64,000 nt of DNA from Mycolicibacterium litorale (GCA_002007745.1 CP019882.1:3782001-3846000); one strand, 5' to 3'; shown: positions 7,604 to 15,874, counted from the first letter of the stretch. Numbers and translations: made by a program. Notes: generated by a model from the letters alone, not told the origin.

Positions 7604-8284
7604 CTACGGCATCACGCCGAACATGATCGCCATGCCGGCCGCCATCATCGCCTGACACAGGATGCCCAGCGGATGCCCGGTATCGGGCACGCGGGTGATC
7701 CGCACACTGAGATACCGGTACAGCCAGAACACCGCGGCGACGGCGAATCCGATGGTGCACACCCAGTTGAGGGTGGTGATGTAAGCCGGTGGGCCGCCGG
7801 TGCCGACCGCGCTGGCGGTCCCCATGTCCATCCCCGGCATATCCATACCGGGCATGTTCATCCCGGCGTGCCCGGTGTGGCCCGACGCGGCCGGGACCGG
7901 TGCGGCGTCGGCACCGGAGTCGGAGCCCGAGGACTGGCCGGGGAGCAGGCGGCCGTTCATCACCGCATACATCCACGCCATCGCCAACATCATCAGCGCG
8001 TGGTAGGTCCCGGCGATGCGGTGGCCGGCGGCCTGCGGGGTGACGGTGACGCCGATGAACCAGGCGGTGGCGAGCAGGAAGAACACCATCGGCGCGACGG
8101 TGGGCAACTCCGCCCCGCGCGGCCAGGCCATCACCGCCATCGCGACCGCCATGACGGCGTGCAATACCTGACCGACCGCGCTCGGCCAGCGCCGATGACT
8201 GACGGCCAGCGAGTACACGCACTCGGCGGCGCTGAGCACGAAAAGCAGGGTGACAACCCACCGCAGCGTCACATCCTGAATCAC
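7604..8284 (-). CDS. DUF5134 membrane protein with Met/His-rich loop
   Basis: Integral membrane protein of 226 residues with about six hydrophobic segments, typical of the DUF5134 family of unknown function. Between the fourth and fifth segments is an extracytoplasmic-type loop with HTGHAGMNMPGMDMPGMDMG (about residues 135-154). Such Met/His clusters bind copper in CopA/PcoA-type proteins. It sits back to back with a CopD/CtaG-like protein and close to a copper chaperone and ATPase, so a role in copper handling is a reasonable inference. Convergent with the zinc-finger membrane protein. Confidence 0.8.
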   Translation of the reverse strand: MIQDVTLRWVVTLLFVLSAAECVYSLAVSHRRWPSAVGQVLHAVMAVAMAVMAWPRGAELPTVAPMVFFLLATAWFIGVTVTPQAAGHRIAGTYHALMMLAMAWMYAVMNGRLLPGQSSGSDSGADAAPVPAASGHTGHAGMNMPGMDMPGMDMGTASAVGTGGPPAYITTLNWVCTIGFAVAAVFWLYRYLSVRITRVPDTGHPLGILCQAMMAAGMAIMFGVMP

Positions 8285-8363
8285 CGCTCAGCCTCTCTCT
8301 TCGTTGCACACGTCAGCAATGGTCGATTCATCGCACCAGAAAGTTCCCACCGCGGCGACTCGA

Positions 8364-8382
8364 CTACGACGGCCAGTCGTAG
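8364..8382. promoter_or_regulatory. Inverted repeat in divergent promoter region
   Basis: A perfect 7-bp inverted repeat, CTACGAC-GGCCA-GTCGTAG, lies in the 139-bp gap between the DUF5134 gene and the CopD/CtaG gene, about 40 bp before the latter. It could be an operator shared by both genes. It does not match any copper-regulator consensus that I can recall with confidence. Confidence 0.4.
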
Positions 8383-8423
8383 ACTGGCGGCCGAGACACC
8401 GGGGGTGAAAGGCCACGACGACG

Positions 8424-10361
8424 ATGCAGTCGACCCAGACAGCCACCCGGCCGGCAGGCCGGCGGATCGTCGGCGGTTACCTCGCCCTGGTCGCCGCACT
8501 GACCGGCTACGCCGTGGCCTCGGGGGCGCGCCGCTTCACCGAGACCGGCGATTCCTTCCCCGGGGCCCTGACCAGCACCGCCGAGGTGCTCGGCTACTTC
8601 ACCGCGACCCTGGCCGCCGCCCTCTGCCTCGGATCGCTGCTCTACGTCGTCGTCACCGCCGACCCCGACGAACGGGGTGTGCTCGACCCGGCCGCGTTCC
8701 GGGCCCACCTGCTGGCCGAGCGTCTGGCCCCGGTCTGGCTGATCGCGGCGCTGGTGATGGTGCCGGTTCAGGCCGCCAGCGCCTCCGGCGTGCCGGTTGC
8801 GCGCCTGGTGGGTCACGGTGGCCTCGGCAGTGCCATCGGTGCCTCGGAAATGGCGCGGGGTTGGGTCGCCGCCGCCGTGTTCGCCGCCGTCGTCACCGTC
8901 TTCCTCCGGTTGACCGTGCGGTGGGTGTGGCACGTCGTGCTGCTGATTCCCACCTTCATCGGGCTGATCGCTCTGCCGGTCACCGGTAACGCCGGCCAGG
9001 GGCCCGATCACGACTACGCAACCAGTGCCGTCATCGTTTTCGCGGCCGCCCTGGCAGTGCTGGCCGGCATCAAGGTGAGCGCCGTCGTGGCCGCACCGGA
9101 CGCCGCACTGCGACGCCGGGTGCTGGTTATCGAGGTCGCCGCCGGCGCCGCGGCGCTGGTGTACGGGGCGCTGCTGCTGTTAATGCTCACCGGCCCCGGC
9201 GCGCTCACCGGTTCGGACTACGGCCGGCTCGGGATCCTGGCGGCCGTCGTCCTGCTGGGCATGTGGGTGACCGACGTGGTCCGGCTCCGCACTGCAGGCG
9301 GCACTGGCGGGGTGCTGGGCGCCCTGGCCGCGATGCTCGCCGTCGCGACCGTCTCGGCGATGGCGATCCAGACCGCGCCGCGACTGTTGGCCCACCGGTT
9401 CACCGCGTGGGACGTCTTCCTCGGCTACGAACTGACCCGCCCCCCGGGGGTGGTCACGCTGCTGACCGTCTGGCGCTTCGACGTCCTGCTCGGAATCACG
9501 GCGGTGGCATTGGCGGCCGGCTACGTGATCGGGGTGATCCGGTTGCGCCGGCGCGGCGACAGCTGGCCACCGGGCCGGCTGGTGTCGTGGTTGTTCGGTT
9601 GTGCCGCTTTGCTGTTCACCACCGGCAGCGGTGTGCGCGCCTACGGCTCCGCCATGTTCAGCGTGCACATGTCCGAACACATGGCGCTCAACATGTTTAT
9701 CCCGGTGTTCATGGTGCTGGGCGCCCCGATCACGCTGGCGCTGCGCGCGCTGCCCGCCGCCGGCCAGGACCACCCGCCGGGGCCGCGGGAATGGCTGCTG
9801 TGGCTGGTGCATTCGCCGGCGTCCCGGTTCCTGTCCCACCCGGCGACGGCATTCGTGTTGTTCGTCGGCTCGCTGTACGCGGTGTACTTCACGCCGCTGT
9901 TCGACACCCTGGTGCGGTACCACTGGGGCCACGAATTCATGAGCCTGCACTTCATGATCACCGGATACCTGTTCTTCTGGGGCATCATCGGCATCGACCC
10001 CGGCCCGCGCCGGCTGCCGTTCATCGGACGGCTCGGCATGCTGTTCGCGGTGATGCCGTTCCACGCGTTCTTCGGTATCGCGACGATGACGATGACCTCG
10101 GTACTCGGCGGCACGTTCTACCGCAACCTGGATCTACCGTGGCTGTCCAGTCTCATCGACGACCAGCATCTCGGTGGTGCGATCGCCTGGGGATCCAGCG
10201 AGTTGCCGGTGATCGTGGTGGTGGTCGCGCTGGTGGTGCAGTGGTCACGCCAGGACCGCCGCACCGCGGTCCGTACCGATCGGCATGCCGATGCCAAGTA
10301 CGACGACGATCTGGACGCCTACAACGCGATGTTGCGCAAGCTGTCCGAGACCCGGGGCTGA
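8424..10361 (+). CDS. CopD/CtaG fusion: copper-import and cytochrome oxidase assembly membrane protein
   Basis: Large polytopic membrane protein of 645 residues. The N-terminal half (about 1-340) has CopD-like helices. The C-terminal half (about 380-620) matches the CtaG caa3-assembly family, with conserved histidines in MFSVHMSEHMALNMFIPVF and FMSLHFMITGYLFFW and the segment GIDPGPRRLPFIGRL. The fusion resembles M. tuberculosis Rv0102. Expected role: copper movement across the membrane, possibly to feed the CuB site of cytochrome c oxidase. Upstream GAAAGG is about 13 nt from the ATG, a rather long spacing. Downstream genes run in the opposite direction and encode copper proteins. Confidence 0.88.
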   Translation: MQSTQTATRPAGRRIVGGYLALVAALTGYAVASGARRFTETGDSFPGALTSTAEVLGYFTATLAAALCLGSLLYVVVTADPDERGVLDPAAFRAHLLAERLAPVWLIAALVMVPVQAASASGVPVARLVGHGGLGSAIGASEMARGWVAAAVFAAVVTVFLRLTVRWVWHVVLLIPTFIGLIALPVTGNAGQGPDHDYATSAVIVFAAALAVLAGIKVSAVVAAPDAALRRRVLVIEVAAGAAALVYGALLLLMLTGPGALTGSDYGRLGILAAVVLLGMWVTDVVRLRTAGGTGGVLGALAAMLAVATVSAMAIQTAPRLLAHRFTAWDVFLGYELTRPPGVVTLLTVWRFDVLLGITAVALAAGYVIGVIRLRRRGDSWPPGRLVSWLFGCAALLFTTGSGVRAYGSAMFSVHMSEHMALNMFIPVFMVLGAPITLALRALPAAGQDHPPGPREWLLWLVHSPASRFLSHPATAFVLFVGSLYAVYFTPLFDTLVRYHWGHEFMSLHFMITGYLFFWGIIGIDPGPRRLPFIGRLGMLFAVMPFHAFFGIATMTMTSVLGGTFYRNLDLPWLSSLIDDQHLGGAIAWGSSELPVIVVVVALVVQWSRQDRRTAVRTDRHADAKYDDDLDAYNAMLRKLSETRG

Positions 10362-10365
10362 CGGG

Positions 10366-10506
10366 CTAGGTCACCTTGGCCATCTGCTTGCCGCAGCAGG
10401 TCTCGGCGTGGTCGGTCGCCGATTTGCAACAGGGACAGGCTTTTTCGTAGACGATGGTGGCTCCGCACTCACCGCACTGGTAGCGCTCTCCGGCCGTTCG
10501 CGACAT
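10366..10506 (-). CDS. Cys-rich 46-residue protein, rubredoxin/desulforedoxin-like
   Basis: Very small protein with seven cysteines. An N-terminal YQCGECG and C-terminal TCCGKQM reproduce the CxxC...CC-G-x-x-M pattern of desulforedoxin-type metal sites, and an extra ACPCC lies between them. GAGGAG is 6 nt upstream of the ATG at 10506. I recall a similar NCBI family name, RCKP-type rubredoxin-like domain, but cannot check it. Its position just upstream of the CopZ-like and copper ATPase genes on the opposite end of a copper cluster suggests either a small iron or zinc redox protein or a metallothionein-like copper buffer. It is not a clear MymT homologue. Confidence 0.75.
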   Translation of the reverse strand: MSRTAGERYQCGECGATIVYEKACPCCKSATDHAETCCGKQMAKVT

Positions 10507-10561
10507 CGTTGTCTCCTCGTGTTTTCTCAGATTCGACCGATCTCCATGATGGCAGCCGTGC

Positions 10562-10780
10562 TCAGCCCACGACCGAGAATTCGCCCTCTTCTTCCAATGC
10601 GGCCCGAACCTGCTCGAGGCTCAGCTCTGCCTCGGCTTCCACCCGGACCGTCGACGGGCCGTCGGTGCCGAGATCGACCTCGACGGTGCTGACGCTGGGC
10701 AGCGCGGTCAGCGCGCCACTGACCACGCGCACGCAGCTCTGGCAGTGCAGGCCGTCGACCTTGAAGGTCTGCTGGGACAT
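10562..10780 (-). CDS. Heavy-metal-associated domain copper chaperone, CopZ-like
   Basis: A single HMA domain of 72 residues. The usual GMTCxxC loop is present as GLHCQSCVRVV (Cys13 and Cys16), with Leu in place of Met and an initial Gly preserved. Expected function: carry Cu(I) in the cytosol and hand it to the P-type ATPase encoded 20 bp upstream on the same strand. GAAAGGTG lies about 9 nt upstream of the ATG at 10780. The two genes are very probably an operon, ATPase first. Confidence 0.9.
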   Translation of the reverse strand: MSQQTFKVDGLHCQSCVRVVSGALTALPSVSTVEVDLGTDGPSTVRVEAEAELSLEQVRAALEEEGEFSVVG

Positions 10781-10799
10781 GGGATGCACCTTTCGCTTT

Positions 10800-13055
10800 T
10801 CAGTGCCCGCGGCTGTCGAAGTTGCGCAGCCGCAAGCTGTTCGAGACGACGAAGAACGACGAGAACGCCATCGCCGCACCGGCGATGAGCGGGTTGAGCA
10901 GGCCGGCCGCGGCGATCGGGATGGCCGCCACGTTGTAGCCGAACGCCCAGAACAGGTTGACCCTGATGGTGCGCATGGTGGCCCGGGCCAGGTCCAGCGC
11001 CTGCGGCACGATGTCGAGGTCGTCGCGCACGAGGATGATGTCGGCGGCGCCGATCGCCACGTCGGTCCCGCGCCCGATCGCCAGGCCCAGGTCGGCCGAC
11101 GCCAACGCGGGCCCGTCGTTGATCCCGTCGCCGACCATGGCGACCACCCGGCCCCGGTCGCGCAACTGCTCGATCACGTCGACCTTGCCCTCCGGCAGCA
11201 CCTCTGCGATGACGTCGTCGATGCCGACCTGCGCGGCCACCGCACCGGCGGCGGCCGCGTTGTCGCCGGTGAGCAGCACTGTGCGCATCCCTCGGCGATG
11301 CAGCGCCGCGACCGCGTCGGCCGCGGAATCCTTGACCGCGTCGGCCACCGAGATCGCCCCGCACACCTGCCCGTCGACGGCCAGGTAGACGACGGTCTCT
11401 CCGCGTGCTTCACCCGATCGGCGGGCTGATTCCAGGTGGGCGGGCAGCTGGGCTTGGCCGGCGACCCAGGACGGGCGGCCCACCACCACCGAGCGACCGG
11501 CCACCACGCCGGTGACGCCCCGTCCGGTGTGGGCCCGGAAGTCGTCAACCGGCCGTCGCTCGTCGGTGGCCGTGGCGATGGCCACGGCCACGGCGTGTTC
11601 GGAGGCGAGCTCGACGGCACCGGCCACCGCCAGCACCTCGGCCGGTTCCCACCCTTCGCCGGCCGTCACCGCAGTCACCGCCAGGTGCCCGGTGGTCAGG
11701 GTGCCGGTCTTGTCGAACACCACGGTGTCGACCGCTCGGATCGCTTCCAGCGCGCGGTAACCCTTCAGGAAGATGCCCAGCTGCGCACCCCGCCCGGAGG
11801 CCACCATCATCGCCGTCGGGGTGGCCAGCCCCAGCGCACACGGGCACGCGATCACCAGCACGGCCAGCGCAGCCGAGAACGCCCGGTCGGGCTCGGCGCC
11901 GGCCAGCAGCCAGGCGGCCGCGGTCAGCGCGGCGATTCCGAACACCACCGGCACGAACACCCCGGCGATCCGGTCGGCCAAGCGCTGGGCGTCGGCCTTC
12001 TGCGCCTGAGCCTCCTCGACCAGACGCACCATGCCGGCGAACTGGGTGTCGGCACCCACCGCAGCGGCTTCGACGATCAACCGGCCGTCGAGCACCACCG
12101 TTCCGCCGATCACCCGGCCACCGGAATTGGCGCGGACCGGCTTGGCTTCCCCGGTCATCGCGCTCATGTCGATCGCGGCGCCGCCCTCGACCACCAGACC
12201 GTCGGCGGCGATGGTCTCACCGGGCCGCACGACGAAGCGCTGCTGTTCCTTCAGCTCGTCAGCGGGCAGCAGCATCTCGGTGCCGTCGGCCAACAACACC
12301 GACACGTTCTTGGCGCTCAGCGCCGCCAGGGCGCGCAATGCGCTGCCGGCCCGGGATTTGGCCCGCGCCTCGAAATATCGGCCGGCCAGGACGAACACCG
12401 TCACCCCGGCGGCGACCTCGAGATAGATGGCGTCGCTGCCCAGCAACGCCTGCCAGACACCCCGGGTTTCGCGGACGTGGTGGCTGAAGAAGATGGTGTA
12501 CAGCGACCACACGGTGGCCGAGGTGATCCCCACCGAGATGAGCGTCTCCATCGACGCCGTCCGGTGTCGGGCGTTGCGCAGCGCGATCCGGTGGAACGGC
12601 CAGGCTGCCCAGGTGACGATCGGCAGGGCCAAGGCGGTCAGCACCCACGCCCAACCGGCGAAGCGGGTGCTGGGGACGACGGCGAACATCACCGACAGAT
12701 CGGCCAGCGGCACGAACAGCACGGCGGCGATCGCCAGCCGACGCAGCAGGCTGCGGGCCGCAGCGTCGTCCGGGTCGGCCGGTTCGACCGCCGAGGAGGC
12801 GCGGGGGGCGGCGTCGTAGCCGGCCTTGCGAACCACCTCACACAGGTCGTCGGCGCCCACCGAATCGGGTACGTCGACGGTGGCCACCCGGGTGGCGTAG
12901 TTGACCGACGCGCGCACGCCGTCGAGCTTGTTGAGCTTGGTTTCCACCCGTGCCGCACAGGCCGCGCACGTCATGCCCGACACGTCGAGTTCGACCCGGT
13001 GGACGGCGGCCTCGGTTCGGGACGCGGCGGGACCACCAACGACGGAAGCCGTCAT
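10800..13055 (-). CDS. Copper-translocating P1B-type ATPase (CtpA/CtpB type)
   Basis: Cu(I)-transporting ATPase of 751 residues. It has an N-terminal HMA domain (GMTCAACAARVE, about residue 25), the actuator loop TGEAKP, the transmembrane metal site CPC in VIACPCALGLATP, the phosphorylation site DKTGTLT, and the hinge MVGDGINDGPALA. The conserved His-Pro dipeptide of the nucleotide domain reads ASEHAVAVAI, with Ala in place of Pro. AGGAGG lies 5 nt before the ATG at 13055. CtpA and CtpB cannot be told apart here; the nearby CopD/CtaG gene favours CtpB, whose M. tuberculosis gene lies beside Rv0102. Direction of transport (export or delivery to cuproenzymes) is not decided by sequence. Confidence 0.93.
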   Translation of the reverse strand: MTASVVGGPAASRTEAAVHRVELDVSGMTCAACAARVETKLNKLDGVRASVNYATRVATVDVPDSVGADDLCEVVRKAGYDAAPRASSAVEPADPDDAAARSLLRRLAIAAVLFVPLADLSVMFAVVPSTRFAGWAWVLTALALPIVTWAAWPFHRIALRNARHRTASMETLISVGITSATVWSLYTIFFSHHVRETRGVWQALLGSDAIYLEVAAGVTVFVLAGRYFEARAKSRAGSALRALAALSAKNVSVLLADGTEMLLPADELKEQQRFVVRPGETIAADGLVVEGGAAIDMSAMTGEAKPVRANSGGRVIGGTVVLDGRLIVEAAAVGADTQFAGMVRLVEEAQAQKADAQRLADRIAGVFVPVVFGIAALTAAAWLLAGAEPDRAFSAALAVLVIACPCALGLATPTAMMVASGRGAQLGIFLKGYRALEAIRAVDTVVFDKTGTLTTGHLAVTAVTAGEGWEPAEVLAVAGAVELASEHAVAVAIATATDERRPVDDFRAHTGRGVTGVVAGRSVVVGRPSWVAGQAQLPAHLESARRSGEARGETVVYLAVDGQVCGAISVADAVKDSAADAVAALHRRGMRTVLLTGDNAAAAGAVAAQVGIDDVIAEVLPEGKVDVIEQLRDRGRVVAMVGDGINDGPALASADLGLAIGRGTDVAIGAADIILVRDDLDIVPQALDLARATMRTIRVNLFWAFGYNVAAIPIAAAGLLNPLIAGAAMAFSSFFVVSNSLRLRNFDSRGH

Positions 13056-13233
13056 CGCCCTCCTTGGCTCAGTGCCGGCCGAGCCGGCGGGGGCGTTCGG
13101 AGCCCCACGTCGGATAGTCGGCCGGTGTGGCCGTCGGGTTCCCGGCGCGATGCACATTGGCCGCAGCGGTGCCGACGACACCTGCCTCCAAAATACTCCG
13201 CCGGGTGTGGCCGGAACCGCTCGGCGGTGGGCT

Positions 13234-13260
13234 GGGGATGTGCCGCGGGGGGCCATCCCC
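13234..13260. promoter_or_regulatory. Inverted repeat abutting the sigC promoter
   Basis: A perfect 7-bp inverted repeat GGGGATG-13 nt-CATCCCC (13234-13240 and 13254-13260) ends at the base before the presumed sigC -10 hexamer. A protein bound here would block sigC transcription, and the site is also in the shared 219-bp gap upstream of the copper ATPase. The repeat is visible; its role as an operator is inferred. Confidence 0.45.
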
Positions 13261-13274
13261 TACGCTGACTGACC
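13261..13274 (+). promoter_or_regulatory. Probable -10 element of leaderless sigC mRNA
   Basis: TACGCT (13261-13266) fits the mycobacterial -10 form TAnnnT and lies 8 nt upstream of the sigC GTG at 13275. There is no Shine-Dalgarno sequence in this interval. Both facts fit transcription starting at the G of the start codon. Confidence 0.5.
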
Positions 13275-13826
13275 GTGGGCGAACGCGACGACGACCAGGT
13301 GACCGGGCTGGCCCTGGCCGCCGGTCGGGGCGATTCGGCCGCGCTCGAAGCCTTCATCAAAGCCACCCAGCGCGACGTCTGGCGAACCGTCGCCTTCCTC
13401 GGTGATCCCGGACACGCCGACGATCTGACCCAGGAGACCTTTCTGCGGGCGCTGGGTGCGCTGCCCCGGTTCTCCGGCCGGTCCTCGGCACGCACCTGGT
13501 TGCTGTCGATCGCCCGCCGCGTGGTCATCGACCAGATCCGGCGCAATCAGGCCCGGCCGCGGACCGGCTACGGCGTGGATCTCGACCAGGTGCTCGACAC
13601 CCGGCCCAGCGCAGCACGTTTCGAGGACATCATCGAAATCCGCATGCTGCTCGACGGCCTGGACACCGACCGTCGCCACGCGCTGATGCTGACCCAGGTG
13701 CTCGGGTTGTCCTACGCCGAGGCCGCCGAGGTCTGCGGCTGCCCGGTCGGCACCATCCGCTCCCGGGTCGCCCGGGCCCGCGAGGATCTGATGAGTGCAG
13801 CCCACCGCGACGATCAGGTCGGCTGA
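13275..13826 (+). CDS. sigC: ECF RNA polymerase sigma factor SigC
   Basis: Group 4 sigma factor of 183 residues. Region 2 contains ALEAFIKATQRDVWRTVAFL and the -10-reading DDLTQETFLRALGALPRFSG; region 4 contains LSYAEAAEVCGCPVGTIRSR followed by VARAREDL. Both are close to my memory of M. tuberculosis SigC, including the unusual VCGCPVGTIRSRVARAR segment. SigC in M. tuberculosis has been linked to copper-related genes including ctpB. Here sigC is divergent from a copper P-type ATPase, which supports that link. GTG 13275 is the likely start, possibly leaderless. Confidence 0.93.
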   Translation: MGERDDDQVTGLALAAGRGDSAALEAFIKATQRDVWRTVAFLGDPGHADDLTQETFLRALGALPRFSGRSSARTWLLSIARRVVIDQIRRNQARPRTGYGVDLDQVLDTRPSAARFEDIIEIRMLLDGLDTDRRHALMLTQVLGLSYAEAAEVCGCPVGTIRSRVARAREDLMSAAHRDDQVG

Positions 13827-14337
13827 GGCCGACCCGCCGGACGCTGCCATGCGACCACAGAACGTGCCCACTGACCCCACTGTCGAGGTGATGCTGCGCC
13901 GGATCGGTCGAAGCGTTCTGGAGGACGTCTGGATCGGTCGGCGCGCCGCCCTGTGCATGCTCATCGGGGTCGTCGTCCTCGGCGTTGACGCGTCGACCGG
14001 CTGGCTCGCCGCCGACCACAGCGTCTGGATCTCGCGAGTCGCCATCGGACTGTTCACCGTGACCGGCGCACTGTCATCGATCGCGTTGTGGCGGCGCCGA
14101 TTCCGGTGGTGTTGTGCGGCCGCGTATGCCGGCGGGCTGTCGACCGTGGTCGGATTCGCGGTGGTGTGGTGGCATCAGACCGCGCCACAGTCGCTGACGC
14201 CCGGGCCGTCGGCCTGGATGACGGTCGGCGTGGTGTGCGCCGCCGCGCTGACCATCGGATGGCTGCGGCTGATCCTCACCCCGCTGGAGCGTTCGCAGCC
14301 CGACATCCGGCGCGGCTCAGTCCAGGAAGCCGTGTAG
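13795..14337 (+). CDS. Four-helix membrane protein overlapping sigC
   Basis: Unrecognised 180-residue protein with a soluble N-terminus of about 50 residues and four hydrophobic helices (about residues 50-72, 78-98, 104-126 and 140-164). If GTG 13795 is used, it overlaps the last 32 bp of sigC; the alternative ATG at 13849 gives 162 residues and starts 22 bp after the sigC stop. Either way it is probably co-expressed with sigC. Genes in this position often encode sigma regulators, but no zinc-finger or other anti-sigma signature is visible. The 3' end overlaps the convergent GntR gene by 21 bp. Confidence 0.7.
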   Translation: MQPTATIRSAEADPPDAAMRPQNVPTDPTVEVMLRRIGRSVLEDVWIGRRAALCMLIGVVVLGVDASTGWLAADHSVWISRVAIGLFTVTGALSSIALWRRRFRWCCAAAYAGGLSTVVGFAVVWWHQTAPQSLTPGPSAWMTVGVVCAAALTIGWLRLILTPLERSQPDIRRGSVQEAV

Positions 14338-15075
14338 CAGCGCCGCCGATCCCGCGACGTGCGCGTGCATCGCACCAGCCGCCGCATCGGGATCGCCGGC
14401 CAGGATCGCGATGACGATCGCCTCGTGCTGCTCGTCGGAGTGCACGATGTTGCGGCGCAGCAACGGGATCTGGTCGAGCAACGCGTTGAGGCGCATCCGA
14501 TTCTCGGCCACCAACGGCACCAGCGACGGTGATCCGGCGGCCTCGGCGATGGCCAGGTGCAGCCGCGAATCCAGCCGCCGGTAATCGTCGGCGGCGGCGT
14601 TGCGCACGTCGAGCAGCCGCGACCACAATTCGTCGCGTTCGGCCGCGGTCAACGTGCGGGTGGCAGCCATCCGCGCCGCTCCGACCTCCAGGATCTCCCG
14701 CAGCCGCAGCGCGTCGTCGATCTCGGCGCGGTCCACCCGGACCACACCGTCGGTGGGTGCGGGCAGTTCCTCGGCCAGGAAGGTGCCGCCGTAACGGCCC
14801 CGCCGCGACACCAGATACCCGGCGTCGGCCAGCGATTTGATGGCCTCCCGGACGGTGTCGCGGCTGACCCCGAGCCGGGCGGCCAACTCCCGCTCGGGCG
14901 GCAGCGAGTCGCCCGGCGCGAGGACGCCGAGCCGGATGGTCTGCAAAAGCCGGCCGACGGTGTCCTCGAAGGCGTTTCCGGGCCGCACCGGACGCAGCAG
15001 TGCCTCGGAGGCCTGCTGCGGTTCCGGTACCTCACTCATTTCCCGAGTCGCTTCGCCCCTGCCCGCCGCCGACAC
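14317..15075 (-). CDS. GntR-family regulator, FadR/FCD subgroup
   Basis: Regulator of 252 residues. A winged helix-turn-helix (LPPERELAARLGVSRDTVREAIKSL, about residues 58-82) is followed by an FCD ligand-binding domain of six helices, with putative metal-binding residues in LDSRLHLAIAEAAGSP and HSDEQHEAIVIAI. GTG 15075 is chosen because GGGAGG lies 7 nt upstream; an internal ATG at 15039 also exists. It is encoded downstream of and in the same direction as the gamma-glutamylation gene set, so it likely responds to a substrate or intermediate of that pathway. The ligand is unknown. Confidence 0.9.
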   Translation of the reverse strand: MSAAGRGEATREMSEVPEPQQASEALLRPVRPGNAFEDTVGRLLQTIRLGVLAPGDSLPPERELAARLGVSRDTVREAIKSLADAGYLVSRRGRYGGTFLAEELPAPTDGVVRVDRAEIDDALRLREILEVGAARMAATRTLTAAERDELWSRLLDVRNAAADDYRRLDSRLHLAIAEAAGSPSLVPLVAENRMRLNALLDQIPLLRRNIVHSDEQHEAIVIAILAGDPDAAAGAMHAHVAGSAALLHGFLD

Positions 15076-15088
15076 CGCTCAACCTCCC

Positions 15089-15874
15089 TTACAGCGGCGT
15101 GACGTAGTGGCCGCTGATGCCGCCGTCCACCAGGAAGGTCGAGCCGGTGATGAACGACGAGTCGTCACTGGCCAGGAAGGCCACCGCGGCGGCCAGTTCC
15201 TCGGGCTCGGCGAAGCGGCCCATCGGCACGTGTACCAGCCGGCGGGCCGCCCGCTCGGGATCCTTGGCGAACAGTTCCTGCAGCAGCGGGGTGTTCACCG
15301 GCCCGGGGCACAGTGCGTTGACCCGGATCCCCTGCCGGGCGTACTGGACACCGAGCTCGCGGGACATGGCCAGCACGCCGCCCTTGGACGCGGTGTAGGA
15401 GATCTGGCTGGTCGCCGACCCCATCACCGCCACGAACGAGGCGGTGTTGATGATCGAACCCTTCTGCGCCGGCACCATGTGCCGCAGCGCGGCCTTGCAG
15501 CAGAAGAACACCGACTTGAGGTTGATGTCCTGCACCCGTTCCCAGGCGTCGACGCCGGTGGTCTCGATCAGGTCGTCCTCGGGCGGGCTGATACCGGCGT
15601 TGTTGAACGCGATGTCCACCCCGCCGTGGGTCTCGAACGCGGTGTCGAACAGGTTATCCACCGCGACCTGATCCGAGACGTCGACCTGGACGAACTGGAC
15701 GTTGAGGTCGTTGGCGACGGACTGCCCGGTCGTCGCGTCGAGGTCCCCGATGACGACGACAGCGCCTTCGGCCCGAAGCCGCTTGACGGTTGCCAGCCCG
15801 ATGCCGCTGGCACCACCGGTGACGACGGCGACCTTCCCCGACAAGCGTTGGGTGAGGTCAACTTTCGAGGTCAT
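15089..15874 (-). CDS. SDR-family NAD(P)-dependent alcohol dehydrogenase/oxidoreductase
   Basis: Classical short-chain dehydrogenase of 261 residues. The cofactor motif is TGGASGIG (about residues 19-26), with an Asp after the second strand (IGDLDATTG) that favours NAD over NADP. The NNAG motif, catalytic Ser (NTASFVAV), YxxxK (YTASKGG) and the PG turn (LCPGPVNTPL) are all present. It matches the position of M. tuberculosis Rv2857c, often annotated as a 3-oxoacyl-ACP reductase. Its start overlaps the aldehyde dehydrogenase stop (ATGA at 15871-15874), so it is best read as the alcohol-oxidising step of the adjacent amine/amino-alcohol pathway. Confidence 0.92.
   Translation of the reverse strand: MTSKVDLTQRLSGKVAVVTGGASGIGLATVKRLRAEGAVVVIGDLDATTGQSVANDLNVQFVQVDVSDQVAVDNLFDTAFETHGGVDIAFNNAGISPPEDDLIETTGVDAWERVQDINLKSVFFCCKAALRHMVPAQKGSIINTASFVAVMGSATSQISYTASKGGVLAMSRELGVQYARQGIRVNALCPGPVNTPLLQELFAKDPERAARRLVHVPMGRFAEPEELAAAVAFLASDDSSFITGSTFLVDGGISGHYVTPL

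Noticed and set aside
11436..13268. 610-codon plus-strand frame opposite the copper ATPase
   Set aside because: Antisense shadow of an unmistakable P-type ATPase.
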